Source: CADCVW01 sp035644935
GTDB lineage: Bacteria; Pseudomonadota; Alphaproteobacteria; Sphingomonadales; Sphingomonadaceae
Direction of reading: 5' to 3'
DNA: 20,184 nucleotides
Assembly: GCA_035644935.1 (NCBI GenBank)
Contig: DASQNO010000036.1
Location: forward strand, 1 to 20,184
Position 1 is the first letter of the stretch. Each line of letters opens with the position of its first letter. The translations under genes were made by a program, and so were the position numbers. The notes under the pieces are model-generated. The model saw only the letters and a list, made by a program, of their open reading frames with translations, made no database searches and was not told where the DNA came from. Shown one piece after another: positions 1 through 7,852 of the stretch.

Positions 1-328
<328 letters not shown>

Positions 329-524
329 ACCTTTTCGCTTTCCTACAGTTAGGTGAATGTGCCAGGCCGGTGAGTGTGGCCTCGCCCTCGGTACCGGGCG
401 ATTCGTTGCGTTCGCGCTCTCCGCATCGAAACCTCACGAAGATCATGGCGAACCCGCGCAGCACTGTGATCCTCTTGAGGTCCGCGCCCGTTTCGGAACG
501 CTTCCCGCCGGCGCGCGTGCGCTG

Positions 525-1715
525 ATGCTGCTCGAACTGCCTTCGAACAGGGCCGAGGCCTGGCGCTGGAGCGACCTGTCGCAGCTCCCGACGCACGCCG
601 CCGCGACGCCCACCGGCGAAGTCCCTACCGCGCTGCCCTGGCTGCTGGGTGAAGGGCCGCGCCTGCTCTTCGTAGACGGCGTCTTCGACGCGGGCCGCAG
701 CGCGCCCGGCGACGTGACGCTGGGCGGCGTCGCGCTAGACGGCGGAAGCCATGCGCTGGCGCGGCTTGCGGGCACCACCGGCTGGCGGCTCAACCTCGGC
801 CGCGGCCACGCGGCCTCCGGCCTGGTCCAGATCATCCATTTGACCACCGGCGGAGACGATCACCTCGCGGCCGAGATCGTGCTGGGCGAAGACGCGCAGG
901 CAAGCGTGCTCGAAACCTTCATCGGCCGCGGCTGGACCAACCGCCTGACCCGCATCGACCTCGCTCGCTCCGCACGGCTGATGCTTGCCCGCCGGCTGCT
1001 CGGCGACAACGGCTTCGTCTCGACCGTTGACAGGGCGGAAGTGGGGCAGGGCGCCAGCCTGACGATGACCAGCCTTGCCGCCGGCGGCACCGACAGCCGC
1101 TTCGACGGGCATGTGACGCTCACCGGCACGGGCGCCTATGCCGAGGCCAACGGCGCGCTGCTCGCCCGCGGTCGCGAGCGCCATGACGTTAATCTCGTGC
1201 TGCGCCACGCGGAGCCCGACGGTTCGAGTCACCAAAGCTGGCGCTCGGTCGCCGATAACCGCGCCACCGTGTCGGTCGCCGCGCGCATCGAGGTCGCGCG
1301 CGGTGCGCAGAAGACGGACGCGGTGCAATCGCTTAAAGGTCTGCTGCTGGCGCGCACCGGCACGATCAACGCCAAGCCCGAACTCGAGATCTTCGCCGAC
1401 GACGTCAAATGCGCGCACGGCGCAACGGTCGGCGAACTCGACCGCAATGTGCTTTTCTATCTGCAGAGCCGCGGTGTTCCGTTAGCGGAGGCCAAGGCGC
1501 TGCTGACCCAGGCCTTCGTCGCCGGCGCGATCGACCGCATCGGCGATGAAGCCGTGAGGAGCGCGTTCGAGGCGGACGTTGCCAATTGGTTCGCTAAAGC
1601 CCCTCCCCTTGAGGGGAGGGGTTGGGGTGGGGCAGTCTCGTCGCAAACTGACGATGGCCGCGCCGTTCTAACGCTCGCCCCCACCCCAACCCCTCCCCTA
1701 AAGGGGAGGGGCTAA
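525..1715 (+). CDS. sufD: Fe-S cluster scaffold protein SufD with a repeat-derived C-terminal tail
   Basis: SufD is the SufB paralogue that completes the SufBC2D scaffold and is needed for iron entry. The start chosen is ATG 525, which gives 396 residues and places the family's N-terminal motif (LPSNRAEAWRWSDL) at residues 5-18. The frame stays open upstream to about 357, but that part does not resemble SufD and there is no convincing ribosome-binding site for either choice. The C-terminal core ELEIFADDVKCAHGATVGEL is clear, with Cys296 and His298. From residue 359 to the stop, 38 residues (APPLEGRG...LKGRG) are encoded by a palindromic repeat, so the native C-terminus probably ended near WFAKA. 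The stop TAA is directly followed by the GTG of sufS. Confidence 0.93.
   Translation: MLLELPSNRAEAWRWSDLSQLPTHAAATPTGEVPTALPWLLGEGPRLLFVDGVFDAGRSAPGDVTLGGVALDGGSHALARLAGTTGWRLNLGRGHAASGLVQIIHLTTGGDDHLAAEIVLGEDAQASVLETFIGRGWTNRLTRIDLARSARLMLARRLLGDNGFVSTVDRAEVGQGASLTMTSLAAGGTDSRFDGHVTLTGTGAYAEANGALLARGRERHDVNLVLRHAEPDGSSHQSWRSVADNRATVSVAARIEVARGAQKTDAVQSLKGLLLARTGTINAKPELEIFADDVKCAHGATVGELDRNVLFYLQSRGVPLAEAKALLTQAFVAGAIDRIGDEAVRSAFEADVANWFAKAPPLEGRGWGGAVSSQTDDGRAVLTLAPTPTPPLKGRG
1599..1714. repeat. Composite palindromic element fused to the 3' end of sufD
   Basis: Two near-identical arms face each other: about 1599-1634 and, inverted, about 1677-1714. Each arm has a 9-bp hairpin of CCCCTCCCC pairing with GGGGAGGGG (1600-1621 with loop TTGA; 1690-1711 with loop TAAA), followed or preceded by a GGTTGGGGTGGGG-type tract. 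The whole unit is about 116 bp, which resembles a BIME/REP pair. It is read in frame as the last 38 codons of sufD, includes the stop, and its right-hand GGGGAGGGG lies 4-12 bases before the sufS GTG. Similar GGGGAGGGG palindromes are common between genes in sphingomonads (recall). Confidence 0.88.
1703..1711 (+). promoter_or_regulatory. Ribosome-binding site of sufS supplied by the repeat
   Basis: GGGGAGGGG contains the core GGAGG at 1705-1709, six bases before the GTG start at 1716. That is near-ideal Shine-Dalgarno spacing. The same bases form the 3' side of a 9-bp hairpin (with 1690-1698), so the site could be masked in mRNA until ribosomes translating the end of sufD open it. The sequence and spacing are seen directly; masking and coupling are inferred. 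Confidence 0.6.
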
Positions 1716-2924
1716 GTGCTAGACTTTGCCCACCCCCTCGACCTGGCCGCCGACTTCCCCGGCATCGCGCCAGGCTGGCATTATCTCGACACCGCCGCCA
1801 CCGCGCAGAAGCCGCGCGCCGTGATCGACGCGATGAGCCACGGTTACGGCGCCGCCTACGCCTCCGTCCACCGCGGCATCTACCGCCGCTCGGCGGACAT
1901 GACGGTCGCCTACGAGGCCGCGCGCGCCCGCGCGGCGGCGTTCATCGGCGCGCGCAGCCCGCAGGAGATCGTCTTCGTCCGCGGCGCCACCGAGGGCATC
2001 AACCTCGTCGCGCACAGCTGGGGCGGCGCGAACCTCAAACCCGGCGACCGCATCCTGCTAAGCCAGCTCGAACACCACTCCAACATCGTGCCGTGGCAGA
2101 TGATCGCGCAGGCCACCGGTGCGGAGATCGACGTCGCGCCGCTGGACGCGGACGGCTGCATCGACCTCGACGCCGTCGAAGCGATGCTGACCGCGCGGCA
2201 CAAGATTGTCGCGCTGACCCACGTGTCCAACGTGCTGGGTTCGGTGCTCGACGCCGGCCGCGCCGCGCGGCTGGCGCACGCGGTTGGCGCGAAGCTGCTG
2301 CTCGACGGCTGCCAGTCCGCCGCGCGGATACCGGTCGATGTCGCCGACCTCGACTGCGATTTCTACGTGCTGTCCGGCCACAAGCTCTACGGACCCACCG
2401 GCATCGGCGTGCTGTGGGGCCGGGCCGAACTGCTCGACGCCATGCCGCCGTATCAGGGCGGCGGCGCGATGATCGACCGCGTGTCGTTCGCCCGCACGAC
2501 CTACGCGCCCGCGCCCGGCCGGTTCGAGGCGGGCACCCCGCATATCGTTGGCGCGCTAGGCTTGCACGCCGCAATGGACTTCGTCTCCGGCATCGGACTG
2601 CACGCGATCGCCGATCACGAGGCGGCGCTCGTCGCGCTTGCCCGCGAACGGCTTGGCCGGATTAACAGCGTGCGCCTGTTCGGCCCGGCGGCGTCGGTGG
2701 GCATCGTCAGCTTCGCGGTTGGGGACGTCCACCCGCACGACGTCGCGACGATTCTCGACGAGGAGCATGTCGCGATCCGCGCCGGCCATCATTGCGCGCA
2801 GCCGCTGATGTCCTATCTCGGCGTGGACGCAACCGCGCGCGCCAGCTTCGGCGTATACAGCAGCGAAGCGGACGTCGACGCGTTGGTGCGCGGCATCGAG
2901 CGCGTCACGCGGATCTTCGGATGA
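1716..2924 (+). CDS. sufS: Cysteine desulfurase SufS
   Basis: SufS is a PLP-dependent group II cysteine desulfurase. It removes sulfur from L-cysteine and passes it as a persulfide to the SUF scaffold. The product is 402 residues, the usual size. Residue 223 in SGHKLYGPTGIGVLWG is the PLP-binding lysine, and Cys360 in RAGHHCAQPLMSYLGV is the catalytic cysteine. LDTAATAQKP near the N-terminus and EHHSNIVPW are further family signatures. GTG 1716 is chosen because it is the first start after the sufD stop, sits six bases after GGAGG, and gives the normal N-terminus. The next gene begins 13 bp downstream. Confidence 0.97.
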   Translation: MLDFAHPLDLAADFPGIAPGWHYLDTAATAQKPRAVIDAMSHGYGAAYASVHRGIYRRSADMTVAYEAARARAAAFIGARSPQEIVFVRGATEGINLVAHSWGGANLKPGDRILLSQLEHHSNIVPWQMIAQATGAEIDVAPLDADGCIDLDAVEAMLTARHKIVALTHVSNVLGSVLDAGRAARLAHAVGAKLLLDGCQSAARIPVDVADLDCDFYVLSGHKLYGPTGIGVLWGRAELLDAMPPYQGGGAMIDRVSFARTTYAPAPGRFEAGTPHIVGALGLHAAMDFVSGIGLHAIADHEAALVALARERLGRINSVRLFGPAASVGIVSFAVGDVHPHDVATILDEEHVAIRAGHHCAQPLMSYLGVDATARASFGVYSSEADVDALVRGIERVTRIFG

Positions 2925-2937
2925 GAGTGAGTTTCAC

Positions 2938-3420
2938 GTGAACCAGGGTAACGGCATCAGGATCGACGAAGTGGACGAGGTCGCTCGCCCGCCGCGCGCG
3001 CGCGTCGACCTCCAGCCGCCGCCCGCGCCGCTGGGCGCCACGGTGCAGCGCAAGGTTGATTACCTCGAAGGTTTCCTGAGCCAGAAGCCGCAGCCGCTGG
3101 CAGCCGGCGAGGTCGGTGGCGAACTTTACGAAGCGGTAATTGATGCACTGAAGAGCATCTACGATCCCGAAATCCCGGTGAACATCTACGATCTGGGCCT
3201 GATCTACGGCGTCGAGATCACGCCGGACAATCACGCGATCGTCAACATGACGCTGACCACGCCCAATTGCCCGGTCGCGGAGTCGATGCCGATGGAGGTA
3301 GAAATGCGGGTCGGCGCGGTGCCCGGCGTCGGCGATGCGCAGGTCAACCTCGTCTGGGATCCGCCCTGGGACCCGCAGAAGATGACCGACGAGGCCAAGC
3401 TCGAGCTGGGAATGCTGTGA
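2938..3420 (+). CDS. sufT: SUF-associated Fe-S assembly protein SufT (DUF59/MIP18 family)
   Basis: This is a 160-residue DUF59-domain protein of the type found in SUF operons and called SufT; the family has a role in Fe-S cluster maturation or delivery. The first ~60 residues are a charged, proline-rich extension. The DUF59 domain follows, with IYDPEIPVNIYDLGLIYGVE, the hallmark TTPNCPVAESMP (Cys111) and the C-terminal VWDPPWDPQKMTDEAKLELG. The start is GTG 2938 with only a weak GAGAGTGAG-like upstream sequence. Its stop overlaps the start of the next gene by four bases (GTGA), suggesting translational coupling. The biochemical step of SufT in this family is not settled. Confidence 0.9.
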   Translation: MNQGNGIRIDEVDEVARPPRARVDLQPPPAPLGATVQRKVDYLEGFLSQKPQPLAAGEVGGELYEAVIDALKSIYDPEIPVNIYDLGLIYGVEITPDNHAIVNMTLTTPNCPVAESMPMEVEMRVGAVPGVGDAQVNLVWDPPWDPQKMTDEAKLELGML

Positions 3421-3773
3421 GGGCGACGACGATCCGTGCCCGCCCCGCCGCTTTGACCCTGACGCCCGCGGCGGAAGCGCGCATCGCCGACCTGATGGCC
3501 CGCGCCCCCGCCGACGCCGTGGGCGTCAAACTTTCGACCCCCCGCCGCGGCTGTTCGGGGCTGGCCTACTCGGTTGATTACGTCACCGCCGCCAACCCTG
3601 TCGACGAGGCGATACCCACTCCCGCTGGCACGCTCTACGTCGACGCTGGCTCGGTCCTGTATCTGATCGGCAGCCGCATGGACTGGGTCGAGGACGACTT
3701 CGCCGCCGGGTTCGTCTTCCAGAACCCCAACGCCAAGGGCAGCTGCGGTTGCGGCGAAAGCTTCACCGTCTAA
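3417..3773 (+). CDS. sufA: A-type Fe-S carrier protein (SufA/IscA family)
   Basis: This encodes a 118-residue A-type carrier that accepts Fe-S clusters from the scaffold and passes them to client enzymes. The three cluster-binding cysteines are present: Cys46 in RRGCSGLAY, and Cys110 and Cys112 in GSCGCGESF near the C-terminus. The start is GTG 3417, overlapping the stop of the DUF59 gene by four bases. The frame is open further upstream, but that part is only the other-frame shadow of the DUF59 gene. It is the last gene of the SUF operon in this window, followed by a hairpin and a convergent gene. SufA and IscA cannot be told apart from sequence alone; the context favours SufA. Confidence 0.93.
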   Translation: MRATTIRARPAALTLTPAAEARIADLMARAPADAVGVKLSTPRRGCSGLAYSVDYVTAANPVDEAIPTPAGTLYVDAGSVLYLIGSRMDWVEDDFAAGFVFQNPNAKGSCGCGESFTV

Positions 3774-3784
3774 CCCGCCGGGGC

Positions 3785-3811
3785 CCCCATCGAAGTACCA
3801 CTTCCATGGGG
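3785..3811. terminator. Hairpin between convergent genes, possible bidirectional terminator
   Basis: CCCCAT (3785-3790) pairs with ATGGGG (3806-3811), and GAAGT (3792-3796) pairs with ACTTC (3800-3804) across a loop ACC, with one C/C mismatch in the stem. It lies in the 42-bp gap between the stop of the SUF operon and the stop of the opposing protease gene. No T-tract follows on either strand, so intrinsic termination is plausible but not proven. Confidence 0.5.
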
Positions 3812-3815
3812 TGAT

Positions 3816-6242
3816 TCAGAAGCCCAGCGTGAACTGGATCGCCGCGCCGAGGTCGCTGTCAGCGGTGCGGATATGGCCCGGCTGGCGCCGCATGAACGTG
3901 TTCGCCCCCAGCCATCCCCCCGCCGCGGGCAGGCTGTACGATGCTTCCAGGTCGATCTCGCGGCCTTCGGGCGCCAGATTGATTCGAGTCACCGCGAACT
4001 CGGTCCCGCGCGTCGCGTAGTCGTACGATGCCGGCAGCAGAACGCCCAACCCGCCCGACCGCACCCGCAGCGGCTGCGACACCCGCAGGCCGAACCGGTC
4101 GCCGCCCGTGAATAGCCCCGCCCTGGACAGGTCGAACGCGAACGCATCGGTGGCGAAGCGGCCGGCGCTGTCCGATCCGAAGCCTGTCCAGCCGCGCCGA
4201 TACCGAGCGATGCCCTGCCAACCTCCGCCAAGCGACGCCGTAGCGGCGCTGTCCATGAACCAACTGGTCGCGCCCGGGGCGCTGAGCGACGCGTCGAAGC
4301 GGCCGCCCAGCACCGTTTCCTCCTCGCGCATCCGGCTGGCGGACAGGGAAAACCGCATCGGGCCCACGCCGGCGTCGGCGGTCAGCGTGCTCGTCGCGTA
4401 CCCGGAACTGCGCGATCGGGCGCCGCGACGCGCGTCGTCCACGCGCCCGCTCTCGCCGGACAGAGTCACTCCGACTCGTCCAAGCTGATGGCGCACGGCA
4501 ACCGCGTCGCCCTGCCGGCTGCCGAAGCCGGGGGTGGCCTGCGGGTCGCGGGCGATCATGAACGGCGCGTCCGCCACCCCCGCCAGCCGCTTCTCAAGCG
4601 CCTTCGCGCCTTCCGAAAAGCCCATCGCCATGGCGGTGCGATCCGACACGCGGGCCAGCGCCATTCCCGCGATCAGCCGCGCTTGGCGGCCTTCGGCATA
4701 GCTCAAGCCCTGCTGCGCCAATCCGACGCCCAGCGGCCGCTCGCGCCCGCGCGCCGCCGTCAGCGAAAGTGCCACTGGCCCGGCGCTGACACCGAAGCCG
4801 TCCAGCGTCGTGCCGAGCGCCGCGCCCAGAGGCTCGGCGGTCCGAGCGCGCTGGATCGTTCCGCCAAGCTCGACGGCGTAGGCGCGCTCGTACTCGTCGA
4901 GCATGACCGTTGCGATCTGTCCGGTCTTGGCGTCGCCCGACGCTGCGGGCAATCCGCTGCCGCCGAAGGCCGACAGCGCGACGCCGCCGCCCGCGAGCGA
5001 TGTCTGTCCCTGCGGCTGGAAAGCGCGGGCGATGTTGAGCGATCCCTGCCCATGGATTTCGTCGTCCCCCGCCGCGCCCAAGTCGTTGGCGGAGCGGAAC
5101 AGCAGGTCGACGATCTGGCGACCGGTCAGATTGGGAAAGGCTTGCGCAAGCAGCGCAACCGCGCCGGAGATAACGGGGGCTGAAAATGAGGTGCCGGAAA
5201 AAAGGAAGAGGTCATTGTTCGACGCGCTGTTCGGAGCCACAACCCGGAAACCGAGCGCGCTCAGGTACGATCCCGCGCCCGTGCCGGCGCGATTTGAGAA
5301 GGCGGAGATCTGCGTCACATCCGTGTCGTTGCGCGTCGCGCTGCTGCCGTCGATGTCGACGCCAACCGCACCCGCGATGATCACCAGTCCGTTCGTCGCG
5401 CCTGTCACGAGCCCCGTCGCAAACGCATTTGGATTGACGGCGGCGGAACGCTTGGCCGCATCGTCGCTGTTGAAGTCGTTGCCCGCCGAAACGACGATCA
5501 CGATCCCCGCCGCGGTTGCGCGGCTGACCGCGCCGATCAGCTGCTGCGTTGGCGGGGAGCCGCCGAGAGACAGGTTGATGACACGCGCGCCGGCGACGCG
5601 TGCGAGGTCAACGGCCTCCGCGATATCGCTGTCGATATGGCTGCAGCCTTCGTCGGCACCCGTACGCGTGCAGGATCCAGGGGAGTCGCTTCGATAGGCG
5701 AGTATCGTCGCATCGAACGCCACGCCCAACGTGCGGCTGTTGTTGCGCCCGGCAGCCGCGATCGCCGTGACCGCCGTGCCATGACCGTCCTCGTCCGTCA
5801 CGCCCCGGTTCCCCGCCGTGTCCGTGCTCGCCGGGTCGATGCGTCCGGTAAACTCATTCAAAACGGCATCAAGGCCGCTGTCGACAATCGCAATCTTAAT
5901 GCCCGCACCGGTCGCGCCCGTCTCCCAAGCGGCGATCGCGCCCGAAGAGACGGCGGCGTTCGACCGCCGGTACTCGTCGGTGGCGAAACTGCTACCGGTG
6001 GGGGGCGGCGTCGGCGTCGGCGCGGGTGCCGGAACTGGGGTGGGAGCAGGCGGCGGTACGGGCGCTGGTGTTGGCGCCGAGGACGGCGGCGCCACGATCA
6101 CCTCGGGCAACGGTGTCGGGGTAGAGACCGGACGAGACCCGCCACCTCCGCATCCGGCCAACGCCACGGCGGCGGCCGCCGCAGAACCCCGCAACGCATG
6201 CTTCGTCAGACCGGTTGCTTTGTTCGCCTGTGCCAACATCAT
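3816..6242 (-). CDS. Lipidated S8 (subtilisin) autotransporter protease
   Basis: This 808-residue protein is a secreted serine protease tethered to the outer membrane. In order it shows: a signal peptide ending in a lipobox (ALAGC, Cys31), a Pro/Thr/Ala-rich linker at about 40-84, an S8 domain at about 105-405, and a C-terminal region of some 390 residues, rich in alternating hydrophobic and Ser/Gly segments, that ends in Phe (QFTLGF), as expected of a BAM-recognised beta-barrel. The catalytic triad is Asp121 (IVDSGLD), His154 (DGHGT) and Ser352 (SGTSFSAP), with oxyanion Asn255 (SAGND). Lipidated subtilisin autotransporters such as NalP and SphB1 are known relatives in architecture; substrate and orthology are unknown. 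Two tandem ATG codons begin the gene. The second (6237-6239) lies four bases after GGAG and the first only one, so the true start may give 807 residues. Confidence 0.92.
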   Translation of the reverse strand: MMLAQANKATGLTKHALRGSAAAAAVALAGCGGGGSRPVSTPTPLPEVIVAPPSSAPTPAPVPPPAPTPVPAPAPTPTPPPTGSSFATDEYRRSNAAVSSGAIAAWETGATGAGIKIAIVDSGLDAVLNEFTGRIDPASTDTAGNRGVTDEDGHGTAVTAIAAAGRNNSRTLGVAFDATILAYRSDSPGSCTRTGADEGCSHIDSDIAEAVDLARVAGARVINLSLGGSPPTQQLIGAVSRATAAGIVIVVSAGNDFNSDDAAKRSAAVNPNAFATGLVTGATNGLVIIAGAVGVDIDGSSATRNDTDVTQISAFSNRAGTGAGSYLSALGFRVVAPNSASNNDLFLFSGTSFSAPVISGAVALLAQAFPNLTGRQIVDLLFRSANDLGAAGDDEIHGQGSLNIARAFQPQGQTSLAGGGVALSAFGGSGLPAASGDAKTGQIATVMLDEYERAYAVELGGTIQRARTAEPLGAALGTTLDGFGVSAGPVALSLTAARGRERPLGVGLAQQGLSYAEGRQARLIAGMALARVSDRTAMAMGFSEGAKALEKRLAGVADAPFMIARDPQATPGFGSRQGDAVAVRHQLGRVGVTLSGESGRVDDARRGARSRSSGYATSTLTADAGVGPMRFSLSASRMREEETVLGGRFDASLSAPGATSWFMDSAATASLGGGWQGIARYRRGWTGFGSDSAGRFATDAFAFDLSRAGLFTGGDRFGLRVSQPLRVRSGGLGVLLPASYDYATRGTEFAVTRINLAPEGREIDLEASYSLPAAGGWLGANTFMRRQPGHIRTADSDLGAAIQFTLGF

Positions 6243-6343
6243 TCTCCGGTCAAAACACTCAAATCAATGGATTTTTGCATACTCGCTATGGCTGGTGAAT
6301 ACTTTCTGTTTCCTGAAAGCGCCGTCGGCGCTAGCCAGCGCGC
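6243..6343. promoter_or_regulatory. Divergent promoter region between the S8 protease and the HAD gene
   Basis: This 101-bp gap separates two divergent starts and is visibly more AT-rich than its surroundings, so promoters for both genes are expected here. On the plus strand, TTGCAT (6275-6280) and AATACT (6298-6303) are 17 bp apart and form a weak sigma70-like candidate. A perfect hairpin AGCGCC-GTC-GGCGCT (6318-6332) lies 11 bases before the HAD ATG, and no Shine-Dalgarno sequence is visible for that gene. GGAG for the protease is at 6244-6247 (read on the minus strand). Confidence 0.45.
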
Positions 6344-7015
6344 ATGGACCCGCGCTTCGCTCATATCGACTGCTGGATATTCGATCTCGACAATTGCCTG
6401 TACCCCGCGGCCTGCGATCTGTTCGCGCTGATCGACGAGCGAATGACCGCTTACGTCGAACGCCTGGTCGGCTGCGACTTCGCGGAAGCGCGGCGCATTC
6501 AGAAGGACCATTTTTACGGGCACGGCACGACATTGGCCGGCCTGATGGCGTCGCATGGCATCGATCCGCACGAGTTTCTTGATTTCGTTCACGATATCGA
6601 CCTGTCGCGCCTGACCCCGGATCCGGAGATGCCGAGGCTGCTGGATGCGCTGCCGGGCCGCCGCTTTGTCTTCACCAACGGCGACCACCGCTACGCCGCG
6701 CGCGTGCTGGCCGCCCTCGGCATGGATCGAAGCTTCGATGGCATTCACGATATTCACGCTACCAGCTACGTCCCGAAGCCGAAGCCGGATGCGTATTGGA
6801 GCCTGTGCGACCGCTTCGGCATCGACCCGCACCGTGCTCTGTTTGTCGAGGACATGGCTAAGAACCTTGCGCCCGCCAAGGCGATCGGCATGGCCACGGT
6901 CTGGGTGGACAACGGGTCGGAGCAGGGGGGCTACGGCGCCGACCGGAATTTCGTGGATGTCTGCATCGAAGATGTCGGTACGTGGTTGCGCGACCTTGTG
7001 GGAGTAAGGGCATGA
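6344..7015 (+). CDS. HAD-superfamily pyrimidine 5'-nucleotidase
   Basis: This is a 223-residue soluble HAD phosphatase of the pyrimidine 5'-nucleotidase (SDT1/YjjG-like) type, which removes phosphate from UMP/CMP-like nucleotides. Motif I is FDLDNCLYP with the nucleophile Asp14 and acid/base Asp16. Motif II is FVFTNGD (Thr111), motif III lysines are in VPKPKPDAY (145/147), and motif IV is FVEDMAKNL (Glu169-Asp170). The usual motif I in this subfamily is DLDNTLYP, and here the Thr is Cys18. The start ATG 6344 matches the expected N-terminus but lacks a Shine-Dalgarno. The stop overlaps the dapD start (ATGA), so the two are probably co-translated. The exact substrate is uncertain. Confidence 0.88.
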   Translation: MDPRFAHIDCWIFDLDNCLYPAACDLFALIDERMTAYVERLVGCDFAEARRIQKDHFYGHGTTLAGLMASHGIDPHEFLDFVHDIDLSRLTPDPEMPRLLDALPGRRFVFTNGDHRYAARVLAALGMDRSFDGIHDIHATSYVPKPKPDAYWSLCDRFGIDPHRALFVEDMAKNLAPAKAIGMATVWVDNGSEQGGYGADRNFVDVCIEDVGTWLRDLVGVRA

Positions 7016-7845
7016 CGCTTGAAGCGACGATCGACGCGGCCTGGGAAGCGCGCGCCAGCCTGGGGGCCGGTACGTTGGGTCCGATCCCCAAGGCGGTGTC
7101 GGCGGCGATCGCCGCGCTGGACGCGGGTGAGGTGCGGGTGGCCGAGAAGCGCGACGGCGTCTGGCACGTCAACCATTGGCTCAAAAAGGCCGTGTTGCTG
7201 AGCTTCCGGCTGAACCCGATGGAAACGATCCCCGGCGGCCCGGGCGGCGGCCATTGGTGGGACAAGGTGCCGAGCAAGTTCGAAGGCTGGAACGCCGCGC
7301 GGTTCGACAGCGCGGCGTTTAGGGCGGTGCCCGGCAGCATCGTGCGCCGCGGGGCATTCGTCGCGCCCGGCGCGGTGCTGATGCCCAGCTTCGTCAATAT
7401 CGGCGCCTATGTCGGCGAAGGCACGATGGTGGACACCTGGGCCACCGTCGGCAGCTGCGCGCAGATCGGGCGCAACGTCCACATTTCCGGCGGGACGGGC
7501 ATCGGCGGCGTTCTGGAGCCGATTCAGGCGGGACCGGTGATCATCGAGAACGATTGCTTCATCGGCGCACGGTCCGAAGTCGCCGAAGGCGTGATCGTTG
7601 AACAGGGCGCGGTGCTGTCGATGGGCGTGTTCCTGGGCGCCTCGACCAAGATCGTCGACCGCGCCACCGGCGAGATCTTCGTCGGCCGCGTTCCTGCCTA
7701 TTCGGTCGTCGTGCCCGGCACACTGCCTCCGCGCGACACGGGCAGCCGCAGTCCCTCGCCGTCCTTGGCCTGCGCGGTTATCGTGAAGCGCGTCGATGCG
7801 CAGACGCGGGCGAAAACGGCAGTCAACGAACTCCTCCGCGACTAA
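7012..7845 (+). CDS. dapD: Tetrahydrodipicolinate N-succinyltransferase DapD
   Basis: DapD transfers succinyl from succinyl-CoA to tetrahydrodipicolinate in the succinylase branch of lysine/meso-diaminopimelate synthesis, feeding peptidoglycan and protein. The product is 277 residues, the normal size. It has an N-terminal helical domain, a Gly-rich NPMETIPGGPGGGHWWDK stretch, then hexapeptide repeats of a left-handed beta-helix from about 105 to 245 (FVAPGAVLMPSFVNIGAYVG and onward). Asp141 (MVDTWATVG) and Glu189 (GARSEVAEG) fall at the positions I recall as catalytic in the family. The start is ATG 7012, overlapping the preceding stop by four bases, with GGGAG about seven bases upstream. It converges with the thioredoxin gene after a 7-bp gap. 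Confidence 0.97.
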   Translation: MTLEATIDAAWEARASLGAGTLGPIPKAVSAAIAALDAGEVRVAEKRDGVWHVNHWLKKAVLLSFRLNPMETIPGGPGGGHWWDKVPSKFEGWNAARFDSAAFRAVPGSIVRRGAFVAPGAVLMPSFVNIGAYVGEGTMVDTWATVGSCAQIGRNVHISGGTGIGGVLEPIQAGPVIIENDCFIGARSEVAEGVIVEQGAVLSMGVFLGASTKIVDRATGEIFVGRVPAYSVVVPGTLPPRDTGSRSPSPSLACAVIVKRVDAQTRAKTAVNELLRD

Positions 7846-7852
7846 CCGGACG

